Shown here piece after piece: positions 19,007 to 27,694 of a DNA stretch of 64,000 nt. The position numbers and the translations under genes are program-made. The notes below the pieces were generated by a model. That model worked only from the letters and a program-made list of their open reading frames with translations, had not been told where the DNA came from and did no database searches. Source of the DNA: Fodinicurvata fenggangensis DSM 21160 (GTDB taxonomy: Bacteria; Pseudomonadota; Alphaproteobacteria; Kiloniellales; DSM-21159); assembly GCF_000686045.1 (NCBI RefSeq), contig NZ_JMLV01000001.1:582310-646309 (forward strand). Reading direction: 5' to 3'. How positions within the stretch are numbered: the first letter of the stretch is position 1; each line of letters opens with the position of its first letter.

Positions 19007-20044
19007 ATGCTGAATTCCCAGGAACAGGCACACCTAATCGGGCGGACCTCTTACATGAATGTACATTATCCCTCTACGGACAGCGGCTCCTCTCAGACAC
19101 ATGATAGCCAAAGCTGCACATGGTGGATTGATGATCAGGCCAACTGGCGCCTGGTTACCCCCGAAAGCGAGCTTCCCCACCTTCGTGATCCTGTAAACCA
19201 TGATCCGGAAGCGCTTCACTTCCTATACAGCTGGCTTGGAATGATCCGCGTCGACAAACAGTCAAAGGTCCTCACCATCGAATGGGATATCCAAACCGTT
19301 CAGCCAGACAGCCTGGCAGCAGCGAAGACCTATTTGGACAGCCTTCATGATCAGCAGCATTCGATAGACGAATTCGTGCTGCACTACTGCTATGGAGGCT
19401 GGTGCCGTGAATCTTTCAAGGCCTCGTCAAACGCATTGGCCCGCCTGGAACAAACTGAAGCCTATCGCAACGTAGTGCCTTTCGAGGGGCCCACGATCCA
19501 TCCGATCGAACTTCAGACACTGGACAGGGATCAACTCCAGTCCCACCTCCGAAGGGCGCTGGATTTATGGGATGAAGTAATCAATCGCCCGCGGGGAGAG
19601 GCACTGTCACTTTTTTTCCAGCACCCGGAACTGGTCGAGCGCATGGTTGCCTATACGCGAGACAGTTTGGGAAGTCTGGTTTACGAACACATTGGTGAGG
19701 AGTCGCTCTTTGCAAAGGCTTACGGCCATGGCGAGACTTCGCAATTGATTGGGCAGAATTGCGCTTTCGATCCGGATCATCCGACCTCCAAGAATCCTAT
19801 TTGCGAGGCCTACGAAGCAGTTCTTTCCTCATGCCAGCCCCGGTATGACAAGCTTCGCACTCTCTACTCCCGCAATGAAGCTCGGTACTGGATCAGTTGC
19901 GAGCGCCTGCTGCTGCCATTTACTCTCGCAGGCGGCGAGCAATACCTCTTGGCCATTTGCTGCCCGCTTGAAATGACCGCCATTCCTTCACCCTTGCATG
20001 AAAATGGAAGTGATGCAGGACGCTCGCGTTCACGTACAGCTTGA
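19007..20044 (+). CDS. Uncharacterised protein, possibly PAS-like
   Basis: A 345-residue soluble protein that I do not recognise with certainty. The C-terminal third (about residues 215-325) reads like an alphaproteobacterial PAS_5-type domain: LGSLVYEHIGEESLFAKAYG, LIGQNCAFDPD, ICEAYEAVLSSCQPRYDKL, and CERLLLPFTLAGGEQYLLAI. The N-terminal part (about 50-140) may be a second, more diverged sensory domain. There is no membrane segment and no output domain. The first ATG at 19007 has a weak ribosome binding site; ATG 19055 is an alternative. The upstream region is AT-rich with repeats, and the metY leader follows 30 bases after the stop. The function is unknown. Confidence 0.6.
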   Translation: MLNSQEQAHLIGRTSYMNVHYPSTDSGSSQTHDSQSCTWWIDDQANWRLVTPESELPHLRDPVNHDPEALHFLYSWLGMIRVDKQSKVLTIEWDIQTVQPDSLAAAKTYLDSLHDQQHSIDEFVLHYCYGGWCRESFKASSNALARLEQTEAYRNVVPFEGPTIHPIELQTLDRDQLQSHLRRALDLWDEVINRPRGEALSLFFQHPELVERMVAYTRDSLGSLVYEHIGEESLFAKAYGHGETSQLIGQNCAFDPDHPTSKNPICEAYEAVLSSCQPRYDKLRTLYSRNEARYWISCERLLLPFTLAGGEQYLLAICCPLEMTAIPSPLHENGSDAGRSRSRTA

Positions 20045-20073
20045 CAACGGGCACCTTACAACGCTTTCTAAGT

Positions 20074-20128
20074 GACGCGCCGATTTGAGGAATCAGCTTG
20101 CGGGCGCATGAAAAATACGGCTAAAGCG
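20074..20128 (+). promoter_or_regulatory. SAM-II-type riboswitch aptamer 1
   Basis: The sequence follows the SAM-II layout: stem GCGCC (20077-20081), then GATTTGAGG, CAGCTTGC, the closing strand GGCGC (20103-20107), an A-rich stretch, and the 3' strand GGCTAAAGC (20119-20127). GATTTG, GCTTGC and CTAAA are hallmark SAM-II core blocks. The pseudoknot pairing I can draw by hand is only partial, so the assignment rests on primary motifs, order and context. It lies upstream of metY, a usual SAM-II target in alphaproteobacteria, and is followed directly by a terminator. Confidence 0.8.
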
Positions 20129-20133
20129 GATGG

Positions 20134-20164
20134 AAACGCTCCGGCTTTGGCTGGAGCGTTTTTT
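20134..20164 (+). terminator. Intrinsic terminator between the two SAM-II-type aptamers
   Basis: Stem AAACGCTCC (20134-20142) pairs with GGAGCGTTT (20153-20161), extended by three inner pairs around a TTTG loop, then a run of T to 20164. It begins six bases after aptamer 1. The inner strand GCTTTGGCT (20144-20152) can instead pair with GGCTAAAGC of aptamer 1, giving an antiterminator. Confidence 0.9.
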
Positions 20165-20190
20165 GCTTTAAGGTTTGGCTGACCAAACAG

Positions 20191-20241
20191 CTTCCGGCGA
20201 TTTGAGGGCAGCTTGCTCCGGGTTATCAAATGGCTAAAGCG
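20191..20241 (+). promoter_or_regulatory. SAM-II-type riboswitch aptamer 2
   Basis: A second copy of the same core: CCGG (20194-20197) opening the stem, GATTTGAGG, CAGCTTGC, closing CCGG (20218-20221), and GGCTAAAGCG from 20232. It matches aptamer 1 in every core block but the stem bases differ and covary, which argues for a structured RNA, not a recent duplication. It ends 67 bases before the metY ATG. A seven-pair hairpin (20262-20279) without a T run follows, so control by this unit may be translational or of another kind. Confidence 0.78.
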
Positions 20242-20307
20242 TCATAGACGTAGCTCCCTCCCCCGGACATCGGTCCGGGACAACACGAACCACAGAGGGC
20301 GTTTTCC

Positions 20308-21615
20308 ATGAGCACGACATCGCACAATCCCGAAACCATTGTCCTGCATAGCGGGTACAGAGCAGATCCGGCCACTGGCGCGGTCGCCGTCCCCATCTAT
20401 CAGACGACTTCCTACCAGTTCGAAGACACAGCACACGCAGAAAGCCTCTTTGCGCTGCAGCAACTGGGAAACATCTACAGCCGCATCATGAACCCCACCT
20501 GCGATGTCCTGGAAAAGCGCGTCGCAGCCCTTGAAGGTGGAGCTGCTGCCCTGGCCCTGGCCTCAGGTCAAGCCGCGTCTGCCTATTCAATCCAGAACAT
20601 CGCACAAGCCGGCGACAACATTGTAAGTTCGACAGATCTCTACGGCGGAACCTGGAACCTTTTCGCCAATACCCTGCCGCAGCAGGGGATCGAAGTCCGC
20701 TTTGTAGACCCTTCGGATCCCGAGAATTTTCGGCGAGCCACGGACTCGAAGACTCGCGCCTATTACGCGGAAACCCTGCCGAACCCCAAGCTTGAAGTCT
20801 TTCCCATTTCCGATGTGGCCGCCATCGGCCAGGATCTTGGCGTTCCCCTGATCATGGACAATACGGCTGCGCCTGTTCTCTGCCGCCCCCTGGAACAGGG
20901 GGCCAGTATCGTTGTCTATTCGGCTACCAAGTATCTGGGGGGACACGGCACGACCATCGGAGGCCTGATCGTCGATGGCGGCAATTTCGATTGGGAGAAG
21001 CATTCCGAGCGCTTCCCCCTCCTGAACCAGCCTGACCCCAGCTACCATGACGCTGTATGGACGGAAGCTGCCAAACCATTGGGCCCCATTGCCTACATAC
21101 TGAAGGCACGTGTCACGATACTGCGTGATCTTGGCGCGGCCATGAGCCCCTTCAGTGCCTTCCAATTGATCCAGGGACTGGAAACCCTGCCATTGCGGAT
21201 GCGTGAACACTGCCGAAACGCCGCTGAGGTTGCGCAGTTCCTTCAGGATCGCAGCGAAGTGGCAAAGGTCATCTACCCAACCATCAATGATGATGCGGAC
21301 AAACGCGCCCGAGCCGACAAGTATCTTCAGGGCGGCAAGGGCGGCCTTCTGGGTTTTGAACTGAAGGGGGGCGCCGAAGCGGGACGCCGTTTTATCGATT
21401 CCCTTCAGCTTTTCTACCACGTCGCAAACATCGGGGACGCACGCAGCCTGGCCATTCATCCGGCCACGACGACGCATTCCCAGTTGAGCGAGGAAGATCA
21501 GCAGCGTTCCGGCGTGACCCCCGGCTATGTGAGGCTTTCAATTGGCATCGAGCACATTGACGACATCCTGGCCGATCTGGACCACAGCTTGACCGAAGCC
21601 GGCAAGGCCGGCTGA
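20308..21615 (+). CDS. metY: O-acetylhomoserine sulfhydrylase (aminocarboxypropyltransferase)
   Basis: A 435-residue PLP enzyme of the Cys/Met metabolism family. It condenses O-acetylhomoserine with sulfide or methanethiol to make homocysteine or methionine. The PLP lysine is Lys208 in YSATKYLGGHG; other family blocks are PIYQTTSYQFEDTAHAESLF, YSRIMNPTCDVLEKRVAALEGG and GYVRLSIGIEHIDDILADL. Length and the TTSYQFEDT block favour MetY over MetB/MetC. ATG 20308 has AGAGGG eight bases upstream. The leader carries two SAM-II-type aptamers and a terminator, so expression is expected to fall when S-adenosylmethionine is high. Confidence 0.94.
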   Translation: MSTTSHNPETIVLHSGYRADPATGAVAVPIYQTTSYQFEDTAHAESLFALQQLGNIYSRIMNPTCDVLEKRVAALEGGAAALALASGQAASAYSIQNIAQAGDNIVSSTDLYGGTWNLFANTLPQQGIEVRFVDPSDPENFRRATDSKTRAYYAETLPNPKLEVFPISDVAAIGQDLGVPLIMDNTAAPVLCRPLEQGASIVVYSATKYLGGHGTTIGGLIVDGGNFDWEKHSERFPLLNQPDPSYHDAVWTEAAKPLGPIAYILKARVTILRDLGAAMSPFSAFQLIQGLETLPLRMREHCRNAAEVAQFLQDRSEVAKVIYPTINDDADKRARADKYLQGGKGGLLGFELKGGAEAGRRFIDSLQLFYHVANIGDARSLAIHPATTTHSQLSEEDQQRSGVTPGYVRLSIGIEHIDDILADLDHSLTEAGKAG

Positions 21616-21640
21616 TTTCCTTACTGCAAGCCGCAGATCC

Positions 21641-21675
21641 GAACAGGGGCAGGCCTCCACCTGCCCCTGTTCTTG
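21641..21675 (+). terminator. Likely terminator of metY
   Basis: A 13-pair perfect stem: GAACAGGGGCAGG (21641-21653) with CCTGCCCCTGTTC (21660-21672) around a six-base loop. The T run after it is weak (TTG), but the stem is very stable and sits 25 bases after the metY stop. Confidence 0.75.
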
Positions 21676-21757
21676 CGTCATGGCAGATGAGACTGGCCGA
21701 TGCTTGTTGCCCTTTGGTCTTGGATTTAAACTGCCTGAAACAATTTCGGGAAGATCG

Positions 21758-22819
21758 ATGTCAGAGCGTCAAAGACAAAATCCGGCTGCCTCCAACCCGG
21801 GCACGGATAACTTGGGACTTTCGGTGGGCGCCTACCCGCTTCTGAGGCCACGGAGGAACCGGACCGATGCCTGGGTGCGTGGCATGGTGGCTGAAACACG
21901 CTTGAGCGTTTCCGATCTGATCTGGCCCCTTTTCCTGCGAGAGGATGACAATCCAGAGGTCGCAATCACCTCGATGCCCGGTGTTTCAAGGCTTACAGTA
22001 GAAGAAGCCGTCCAGGCCGCCCGTCATGCAGCAAACCTCGGGATTCCAGCACTGGCCGTTTTTCCCTGCATTGGGGAGGATCGCAAGAATCCCGACTGCA
22101 CGGAAGCTGTCAATCCTGACAACCTGGTTTGCCGTGCCGTTTCCGCAATCAAGAAGGCCGTCCCCCAGATCGGTATCATCTGTGACGTCGCCCTCGATCC
22201 CTTCAATGCCAACGGGCATGATGGGCTGGTTCACGACGGTCGCGTATTGAACGATGAAACCATTGCCATCCTTTGTCAGCAGGCGATTGTCCAGGCCCGT
22301 GCAGGCTGCGATATCATCGCACCGTCTGACATGATGGACGGCCGGGTCGGAGCTATTCGCTGCGCACTGGACCAGGCCGAACTTCAGGACGTGAAAATTT
22401 GTTCCTATGCCGCAAAATACGCCAGCGCCTTCTATGGGCCCTTCCGCGATGCCGTGGGGTCCGGTGGTAAACTGGTTGGCGACAAGCAAACCTATCAGAT
22501 GAACCCAGCGAACAGCGACGAAGCCCTGCGCGAAGTTGCAATGGACCTGTCGGAGGGCGCCGACATGGTCATGGTCAAGCCCGGGATGCCCTATCTGGAT
22601 GTCCTGCAGCGCATCAAGGAACGCTTTGCCGTTCCGACCTTCGCCTACCAGGTCAGTGGGGAATACGCCATGATCCAGGCAGCAGCCTCAAATGAGTGGC
22701 TGGATGGCGAGAAAGCCATCATGGAATCCCTGATCTGCTTCAAGCGATCCGGCGCTGATGCCATTTTCACCTATTTCGCACCCAAGGTTGCCGAGCGCCT
22801 GCAAAACAACGCGCTCTAG
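21758..22819 (+). CDS. hemB: Delta-aminolevulinic acid dehydratase (porphobilinogen synthase)
   Basis: Joins two molecules of 5-aminolevulinate to porphobilinogen in heme and tetrapyrrole synthesis. With ATG 21758 (GGGAAG upstream) the protein has 353 residues. The two active-site lysines are visible in SYAAKYASAFYGPFRDA and MVKPGMPYLDVL. The metal region reads CDVALDPFNANGHDG, the Asp-rich magnesium/potassium type, not the three-cysteine zinc type. The longer open frame upstream is not conserved. The stop overlaps the end of the convergent YheT-type gene by four bases. Confidence 0.96.
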   Translation: MSERQRQNPAASNPGTDNLGLSVGAYPLLRPRRNRTDAWVRGMVAETRLSVSDLIWPLFLREDDNPEVAITSMPGVSRLTVEEAVQAARHAANLGIPALAVFPCIGEDRKNPDCTEAVNPDNLVCRAVSAIKKAVPQIGIICDVALDPFNANGHDGLVHDGRVLNDETIAILCQQAIVQARAGCDIIAPSDMMDGRVGAIRCALDQAELQDVKICSYAAKYASAFYGPFRDAVGSGGKLVGDKQTYQMNPANSDEALREVAMDLSEGADMVMVKPGMPYLDVLQRIKERFAVPTFAYQVSGEYAMIQAAASNEWLDGEKAIMESLICFKRSGADAIFTYFAPKVAERLQNNAL

Positions 22820-23817
22820 CCTGCTTTTGACATCCCACGCGCAAAGGTCGCCGTACAGCGATCATGCCATGGGATCTGGCTGCCCACTCCATGGAATCCC
22901 ACATGACCTCCCGAGTGCGGCATGACGAGACTCAAGGTCGAATTGCTTCGCCAGTCATACCCACGATAGATGCTACCGGGAATCCAAGGATCATCCTGAG
23001 CATGCAAGACCAGGCAGGGAACGGCAACCTGGTCCAGGAAATTCAGGGCTGAATTCTGATTGTAATAGTCCCGAGCACCTGCAAAACCATTGCGAGGAGC
23101 CGTCAGGTATTCATCGAAATCCCACACCGAGTGCAGTTTCATAAGCCAGCGCCGATCCCGCACTTCATCTGGTTGAGCGCTGGCCATGACCTCCCGACGC
23201 ATGCTGTTCATCAGATAGCTGTGATACACGCGGTTTCGTGGCCTCATGATCGCTTCCTGGGTGCGCAGCAGGTCAATCGGTGCGGATACGGAAACCGCGA
23301 AACGTATCGGGACTGGAGACTCTCCTTCGCCCAGGAACTTCAGAAGCATATTCGCACCCAGGGAGTATCCCACCAGGAAGACACCTCGCCGTTTTAGCGT
23401 GGGCCATTGTTGCCCGAGTTGACCCAGAACAGCACGCAGGTCCTGGGTTCGACCTGCATGGTAGGACTGCCGGCAAAGGGGTCCGGAAGGGCCAGCGCCG
23501 CGATGATTCAAGCGCAGCACATCCCGGCCTTCCTTCAACAGGGTCTGTGCCGTACAGCGCATATAAAGCGAATCCTCACTTCCCGTCAGTCCGTGCAGCA
23601 ACAGGCCCAGTGGATGGGTTCCTGTTTTATCGGCCTGGTTCAATGTTCCAAGCAAACAGTCGCCATCCTCCTGTGGAAAGGTCAGACTGCTAGATGACCA
23701 GTGCCCAAGACGGACGACCGGCCGGACAATCATGTTGCGCAGGGTCTGCAAATCTCCACCAAGCCAGGGGGGACGCGGCTTGAACTCGGGCAAATTCATC
23801 ATCTTCGTGAACAACAC
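22816..23817 (-). CDS. Alpha/beta hydrolase, YheT family
   Basis: A 333-residue alpha/beta-fold hydrolase. The nucleophile elbow is GYSLGANML, the oxyanion block LLLHGLTGSEDSLYMR, and the late acid and histidine regions LHAQDDPWIP and SGGHVGFHG. The opening FKPRPPWLGGDLQTL is typical of the YheT (AB_hydrolase_4) group. The substrate is unknown. The longest frame starts with GTG at 23817; ATGs at 23802 and 23799 are alternatives with a slightly better purine stretch upstream. Confidence 0.85.
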   Translation of the reverse strand: MLFTKMMNLPEFKPRPPWLGGDLQTLRNMIVRPVVRLGHWSSSSLTFPQEDGDCLLGTLNQADKTGTHPLGLLLHGLTGSEDSLYMRCTAQTLLKEGRDVLRLNHRGAGPSGPLCRQSYHAGRTQDLRAVLGQLGQQWPTLKRRGVFLVGYSLGANMLLKFLGEGESPVPIRFAVSVSAPIDLLRTQEAIMRPRNRVYHSYLMNSMRREVMASAQPDEVRDRRWLMKLHSVWDFDEYLTAPRNGFAGARDYYNQNSALNFLDQVAVPCLVLHAQDDPWIPGSIYRGYDWRSNSTLSLVMPHSGGHVGFHGVGSQIPWHDRCTATFARGMSKAG

Positions 23818-23972
23818 TCACATATCCGATACAACGTCAAACGACCACTCGACAGGGAAGACCGCGTCTTGACCTACAGATCACAGAAATGCCGCTTCGC
23901 TTTCCCCACGGCGTTCTGGCAGATGCCTGTTACCGAACTCCGCCAAGAAACTCAGGTCCAGCGACCCATCTG

Positions 23973-25274
23973 ATGACAGCCGGCCCGGAAATCCAGAGCA
24001 AGCGTTCAGCATCCCGCCCAGCCCAGTTCGCTTGGTGCCTGTTTGATTGGGCCAATCAAGGCTATCCAACAGTTATCGAGACATTTATATTTGCAACCTT
24101 CTTTACCCAGGCTGTGGCGGTCTCGCCGACCGAAGGCACCGCGCTTTGGGGTTACACACTGAGTGTAGCTGGCTTCCTGATCGTTATCCTGAGCCCGATC
24201 CTGGGCGCCATAAGTGACGAAGGCGGTCGCAGGAAACCATGGCTGCTGTTCTTTTCCTTATGTTGCGTAAGCGCTTGCGCTCTTCTCTGGTTCACGCGTC
24301 CAGACCCGTCTTGGGTCGTTTGGGCGCTGATCTTTTTCTGCATCAGCGCCACGACCTTTGAATTCACGCAGATTTTCTATAATGCCATGCTCTCCGATCT
24401 GGTGCCGATGCACCGTATCGGTCGCTTGTCAGGCTTTGGCTGGGCTGCCGGTTATACCGGAGGGCTGACGGTCCTGACCCTGATCCTGCTGCTTTTCGTG
24501 CAGCCCGAAACACCCTGGCTGGGACTGGACAAGGAAAGCGGCGAGCATGTGCGCATCTCGGCGCTTATCGTTGCCGGCTGGTGGATCCTCTTCAGCCTGC
24601 CCCTGTTCATGCTGGTGCCCGACCAGCCCTCCCGCCACCTGCCGCTTCGTCAGGCAGCCTTGCAGGGCGTGCGCACCCTTCTCCATACGCTGAGGAACAT
24701 CCGTCATTATTCGAACGTGGCCCGCTTCCTGGTGGCCCGCATGATCTATAACGACGGCCTGAACACGCTGTTCGCCTTTGGTGCGATCTATGCCGCTGGC
24801 ACCTTCGGGATGCAGTTCGAGGAAATCCTGCTTTTCGGAATTGTTCTGAACATCTCTGCTGGTATCGGCGCGTTCGCTTTTGGGCTGATAGACGAACGTC
24901 TCGGCAGCAAACGCATCATAATGCTCTCACTCGTCGCTCTCATCATCATCGGCATTCTTCTTATCCTGACAACCTCGGTCGCATTTTTCTGGGTTCTCGG
25001 TGTTGCCATTGGCTGCTTTTTTGGCCCCGTGCAGTCAGCCAGCAGAGCCCTTATGGCCCAGATTGCCCCGCCCGGGCTTGAAGCCCGCATGTTCGGTCTC
25101 TACTCGCTGTCAGGGAAAGCCATCGCTTTCGTTGGCCCTGCGGTCCTCGGGCTGGTAACCGATGTATTCGAGAGCCAGCGCGCAGGGATGGCAACAATTG
25201 CGGTCTTCTTCCTGATTGGTCTTGTCGTACTGGCCGGTGTAAGGGATCCACGCAGGGCCGCCTTGGAGAAGTGA
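23973..25274 (+). CDS. MFS transporter, UMF1 family
   Basis: A 433-residue multi-pass membrane protein with about twelve hydrophobic segments. The N-terminal signature FAWCLFDWANQGYPTVIETFIFATFF and the block SPILGAISDEGGRRKPWLL place it in the UMF1 (Atg22-like) branch of the major facilitator superfamily. The transported compound is unknown for bacterial members. ATG 23973 is preferred because the longer frame adds a non-conserved, arginine- and proline-rich leader. It is divergent from the YheT-type gene. Confidence 0.85.
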   Translation: MTAGPEIQSKRSASRPAQFAWCLFDWANQGYPTVIETFIFATFFTQAVAVSPTEGTALWGYTLSVAGFLIVILSPILGAISDEGGRRKPWLLFFSLCCVSACALLWFTRPDPSWVVWALIFFCISATTFEFTQIFYNAMLSDLVPMHRIGRLSGFGWAAGYTGGLTVLTLILLLFVQPETPWLGLDKESGEHVRISALIVAGWWILFSLPLFMLVPDQPSRHLPLRQAALQGVRTLLHTLRNIRHYSNVARFLVARMIYNDGLNTLFAFGAIYAAGTFGMQFEEILLFGIVLNISAGIGAFAFGLIDERLGSKRIIMLSLVALIIIGILLILTTSVAFFWVLGVAIGCFFGPVQSASRALMAQIAPPGLEARMFGLYSLSGKAIAFVGPAVLGLVTDVFESQRAGMATIAVFFLIGLVVLAGVRDPRRAALEK

Positions 25275-25343
25275 ATGCGAAACACCTGGCATTTGTGACA
25301 CACTGACAAGCAGCAGTCCTTAACCGATCGAGCAAACACCAGG

Positions 25344-26780
25344 ATGTCCCCCGCCAGATTCTTCACCCGCCCAATTCGCATCTGTTTTTCTATTCTGCTT
25401 CTGGCTGCTGGAGTGAGCCTTACCTGGCTTGCCCCAACGTCACCGTCCGGTCAGGAACCCGAAGGTCACCAACCCAGGGTGCTCGTACTCAACTATCAGG
25501 GACCTATCGGCCCAGCCAGTTCCGAGTACCTGTCCCAGGGCTTGACCAAGGCCCGGGAGCGCGATGCAGAGCTTATGGTCCTGCGCCTGGATACACCGGG
25601 GGGCCTCGACGACAGCATGCGTCAGATGATCCAGGATATCCTGGCTTCCCCCGTACCTGTTGCAGTCTATGTTGCTCCGGGCGGAGCACGCGCCGCCAGC
25701 GCGGGAACCTACATACTCTATGCCGCGCACGTTGCAGCCATGGCACCGGGCACCAATCTTGGAGCGGCCACTCCAATCCGCATGGGCGGATTGCCTCTTC
25801 CTCTCGGGGGCAATGATCCAGAGGAGAACTCGGATCAGGGAGCAGACGACCAGGATGCCGAGGATGACAGCTCATTTGAGGAACTGGATACAGCCTCGAC
25901 AAAGACCGTCGAGGATGCCGTTGCCTACATACGCGCGCTCGCTCGCCTGCGCGATCGCAATGCCGACTGGGCAGAGCGTGCCGTTCGGCAATCGGCCAGC
26001 CTTTCGAACAGCGAGGCCCTGGAAGAAGACGTCATCGACTACGAGGCACGTTCACTGGAGAATTTACTGGACCAGCTAGACGGCATGTTCGTGGCCCTTC
26101 CGGACGATAGGCGCACGCGACTGACCACGTCGAATGCCAGGGTCGAGGAAATCAATCCCGATTGGCGTATTGAGCTGCTGGCGATCATAACCAATCCGAA
26201 TCTGACCCTGATTTTCCTGATGCTGGGCGTTTACGGGCTGATTTTTGAATTCATGAACCCCGGCATGTTCTTTCCCGGAATCGTGGGGGCCATATGCCTG
26301 CTGCTAGGCCTATACTCCGTAGCTGTTCTGCCCGTAAACCTGACCGGTTTTGCCTTGTTGCTACTGGGGTTGGTACTGATGGTGGGTGAGGCCTTTGCTC
26401 CCTCCTTTGGCGTACTGGGCATTGGTGGTGTCGCTGCCTTTGTTCTGGGCGGCACACTGCTCTTTGATTCAAGCATGCCGGGATACGAGATATCTCCCTG
26501 GACCCTGGGAGCCTTGACCGTAATCAGCGTACTATTGCTGGTTATCGTACTCCGCATGGCGATCCGCTCCCATCGAAGGCCCGTCCAGACGGGTGCAGAA
26601 GAGATGATCGGACAACAGGCAGAGGTCCTGAAATGGTCTGGCGGAAAGGGGCAGATCTTCGTGCATGGAGAACGCTGGAAAGCCGTGGCCGATGAGCAAT
26701 TGAAGAAAGGCCAGACAGTCGAGGTTCTTGCTCTTGACGGCCTGACCGTACGGGTCAGGTCTGTTGAAAACGACAGGTAA
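25344..26780 (+). CDS. NfeD-type membrane serine protease (ClpP-like)
   Basis: A 478-residue protein of the long NfeD class. After a signal segment (residues 10-30) comes a ClpP-like protease domain with the likely Ser119 (ARAASAGTYIL) and Lys187 (TASTKTVEDAVAYI) dyad. An acidic low-complexity insert at about 158-182 separates the two. Four to five membrane helices follow (about 275-405) and a small C-terminal OB-fold (IGQQAEVLKWSGGKGQIFVHGERWKAV). The next gene, 32 bases downstream, is its usual stomatin-like partner. Confidence 0.9.
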   Translation: MSPARFFTRPIRICFSILLLAAGVSLTWLAPTSPSGQEPEGHQPRVLVLNYQGPIGPASSEYLSQGLTKARERDAELMVLRLDTPGGLDDSMRQMIQDILASPVPVAVYVAPGGARAASAGTYILYAAHVAAMAPGTNLGAATPIRMGGLPLPLGGNDPEENSDQGADDQDAEDDSSFEELDTASTKTVEDAVAYIRALARLRDRNADWAERAVRQSASLSNSEALEEDVIDYEARSLENLLDQLDGMFVALPDDRRTRLTTSNARVEEINPDWRIELLAIITNPNLTLIFLMLGVYGLIFEFMNPGMFFPGIVGAICLLLGLYSVAVLPVNLTGFALLLLGLVLMVGEAFAPSFGVLGIGGVAAFVLGGTLLFDSSMPGYEISPWTLGALTVISVLLLVIVLRMAIRSHRRPVQTGAEEMIGQQAEVLKWSGGKGQIFVHGERWKAVADEQLKKGQTVEVLALDGLTVRVRSVENDR

Positions 26781-26812
26781 CGCCATTCCCGATGGCTTAG
26801 GAGTGCTGTCCA

Positions 26813-27601
26813 ATGTTTATCGATATCATTATCTATCCGGTTATCGTCGTACTTCTTCTGGTTTTGCTGGTTGCGTCCCTGCGCATCCTGCGGGAATACG
26901 ATCGTGCGGTTGTCTTTACGCTTGGCCGCTTCACCGGGGTCAAGGGGCCTGGACTGATCATCCTGATCCCCTTCATCCAGCAAATGGTGCGTGTGGATAC
27001 GAGAACCCTGGTTCTGGATGTTCCCAGCCAGGACGTCATTTCACAGGACAATGTTTCCGTACAAGTGAATGCAGTCATCTACTTCCGTGTCGTCGATGCC
27101 TCGAAATCCGTGATCCAGGTGGAAAACTACATGCAGGCGACAAGCCAGATTGCACAGACCACCCTGCGCTCCGTCCTGGGCAAGCACGATTTGGACGAAA
27201 TGCTTTCCGAACGCGACAAGCTGAACAACGATATTCAGGAAATTCTGGATAATCAGACGGATTCCTGGGGTATCAAGATTGCCAACGTCGAGATCAAGCA
27301 TGTCGATATCGATGAAAGCATGGTGCGGGCCATAGCAAAGCAGGCGGAAGCCGAACGTGTTCGCCGGGCCAAGATCATAAATGCGGAAGGCGAGCAGCAA
27401 GCCTCGCAGAAGCTTGTTGAAGCAGCGGAAATTCTGAGCAGCATCCCAGAGGCGATGCAGTTGCGCTATCTTTCAACCCTGCAAGACATAGCTGGAGAGA
27501 ACAGCTCTACAATTGTCTTCCCCTTCCCCATCGACATGGCCTCGACGCTGCAATCCTTCCTGAAGGAAGGACAGTTGCGTACCACCAGTTCCATTAGTTG
27601 A
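26813..27601 (+). CDS. Slipin (stomatin/SPFH-domain) protein
   Basis: A 262-residue SPFH protein with one N-terminal membrane hairpin (residues 4-25), followed by [31 protein letters not shown], the SPFH core, and a C-terminal coiled-coil portion ([34 protein letters not shown]). Slipins form large membrane assemblies and pair genetically with NfeD proteases, as here. The likely role is membrane protein quality control or microdomain organisation. Confidence 0.93.
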   Translation: MFIDIIIYPVIVVLLLVLLVASLRILREYDRAVVFTLGRFTGVKGPGLIILIPFIQQMVRVDTRTLVLDVPSQDVISQDNVSVQVNAVIYFRVVDASKSVIQVENYMQATSQIAQTTLRSVLGKHDLDEMLSERDKLNNDIQEILDNQTDSWGIKIANVEIKHVDIDESMVRAIAKQAEAERVRRAKIINAEGEQQASQKLVEAAEILSSIPEAMQLRYLSTLQDIAGENSSTIVFPFPIDMASTLQSFLKEGQLRTTSSIS

Positions 27602-27643
27602 GTTTGTGAAGGAAGACATTAAGACTGCAGATTTCCAGTGGTG

Positions 27644-27670
27644 ATGTATATATCAATCTGATATATGCAT
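27644..27670. promoter_or_regulatory. Candidate PadR operator
   Basis: Inverted repeat with 12-base arms ATGTATATATCA (27644-27655) and TGATATATGCAT (27659-27670), one mismatch, three-base spacer. It fits the ATGT...ACAT-like AT-rich operators of PadR regulators and ends 25 bases before the padR-type start codon, so autoregulation and control of the efflux operon are likely. Confidence 0.7.
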
Positions 27671-27694
27671 CCTAGCTAGGATTGATCTGTAGTA

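Noticed and set aside
20262..20279. Hairpin CCCGGAC/GTCCGGG as a second terminator in the metY leader
   Set aside because: No T run follows, so it does not qualify as an intrinsic terminator; it may still act in translation control.
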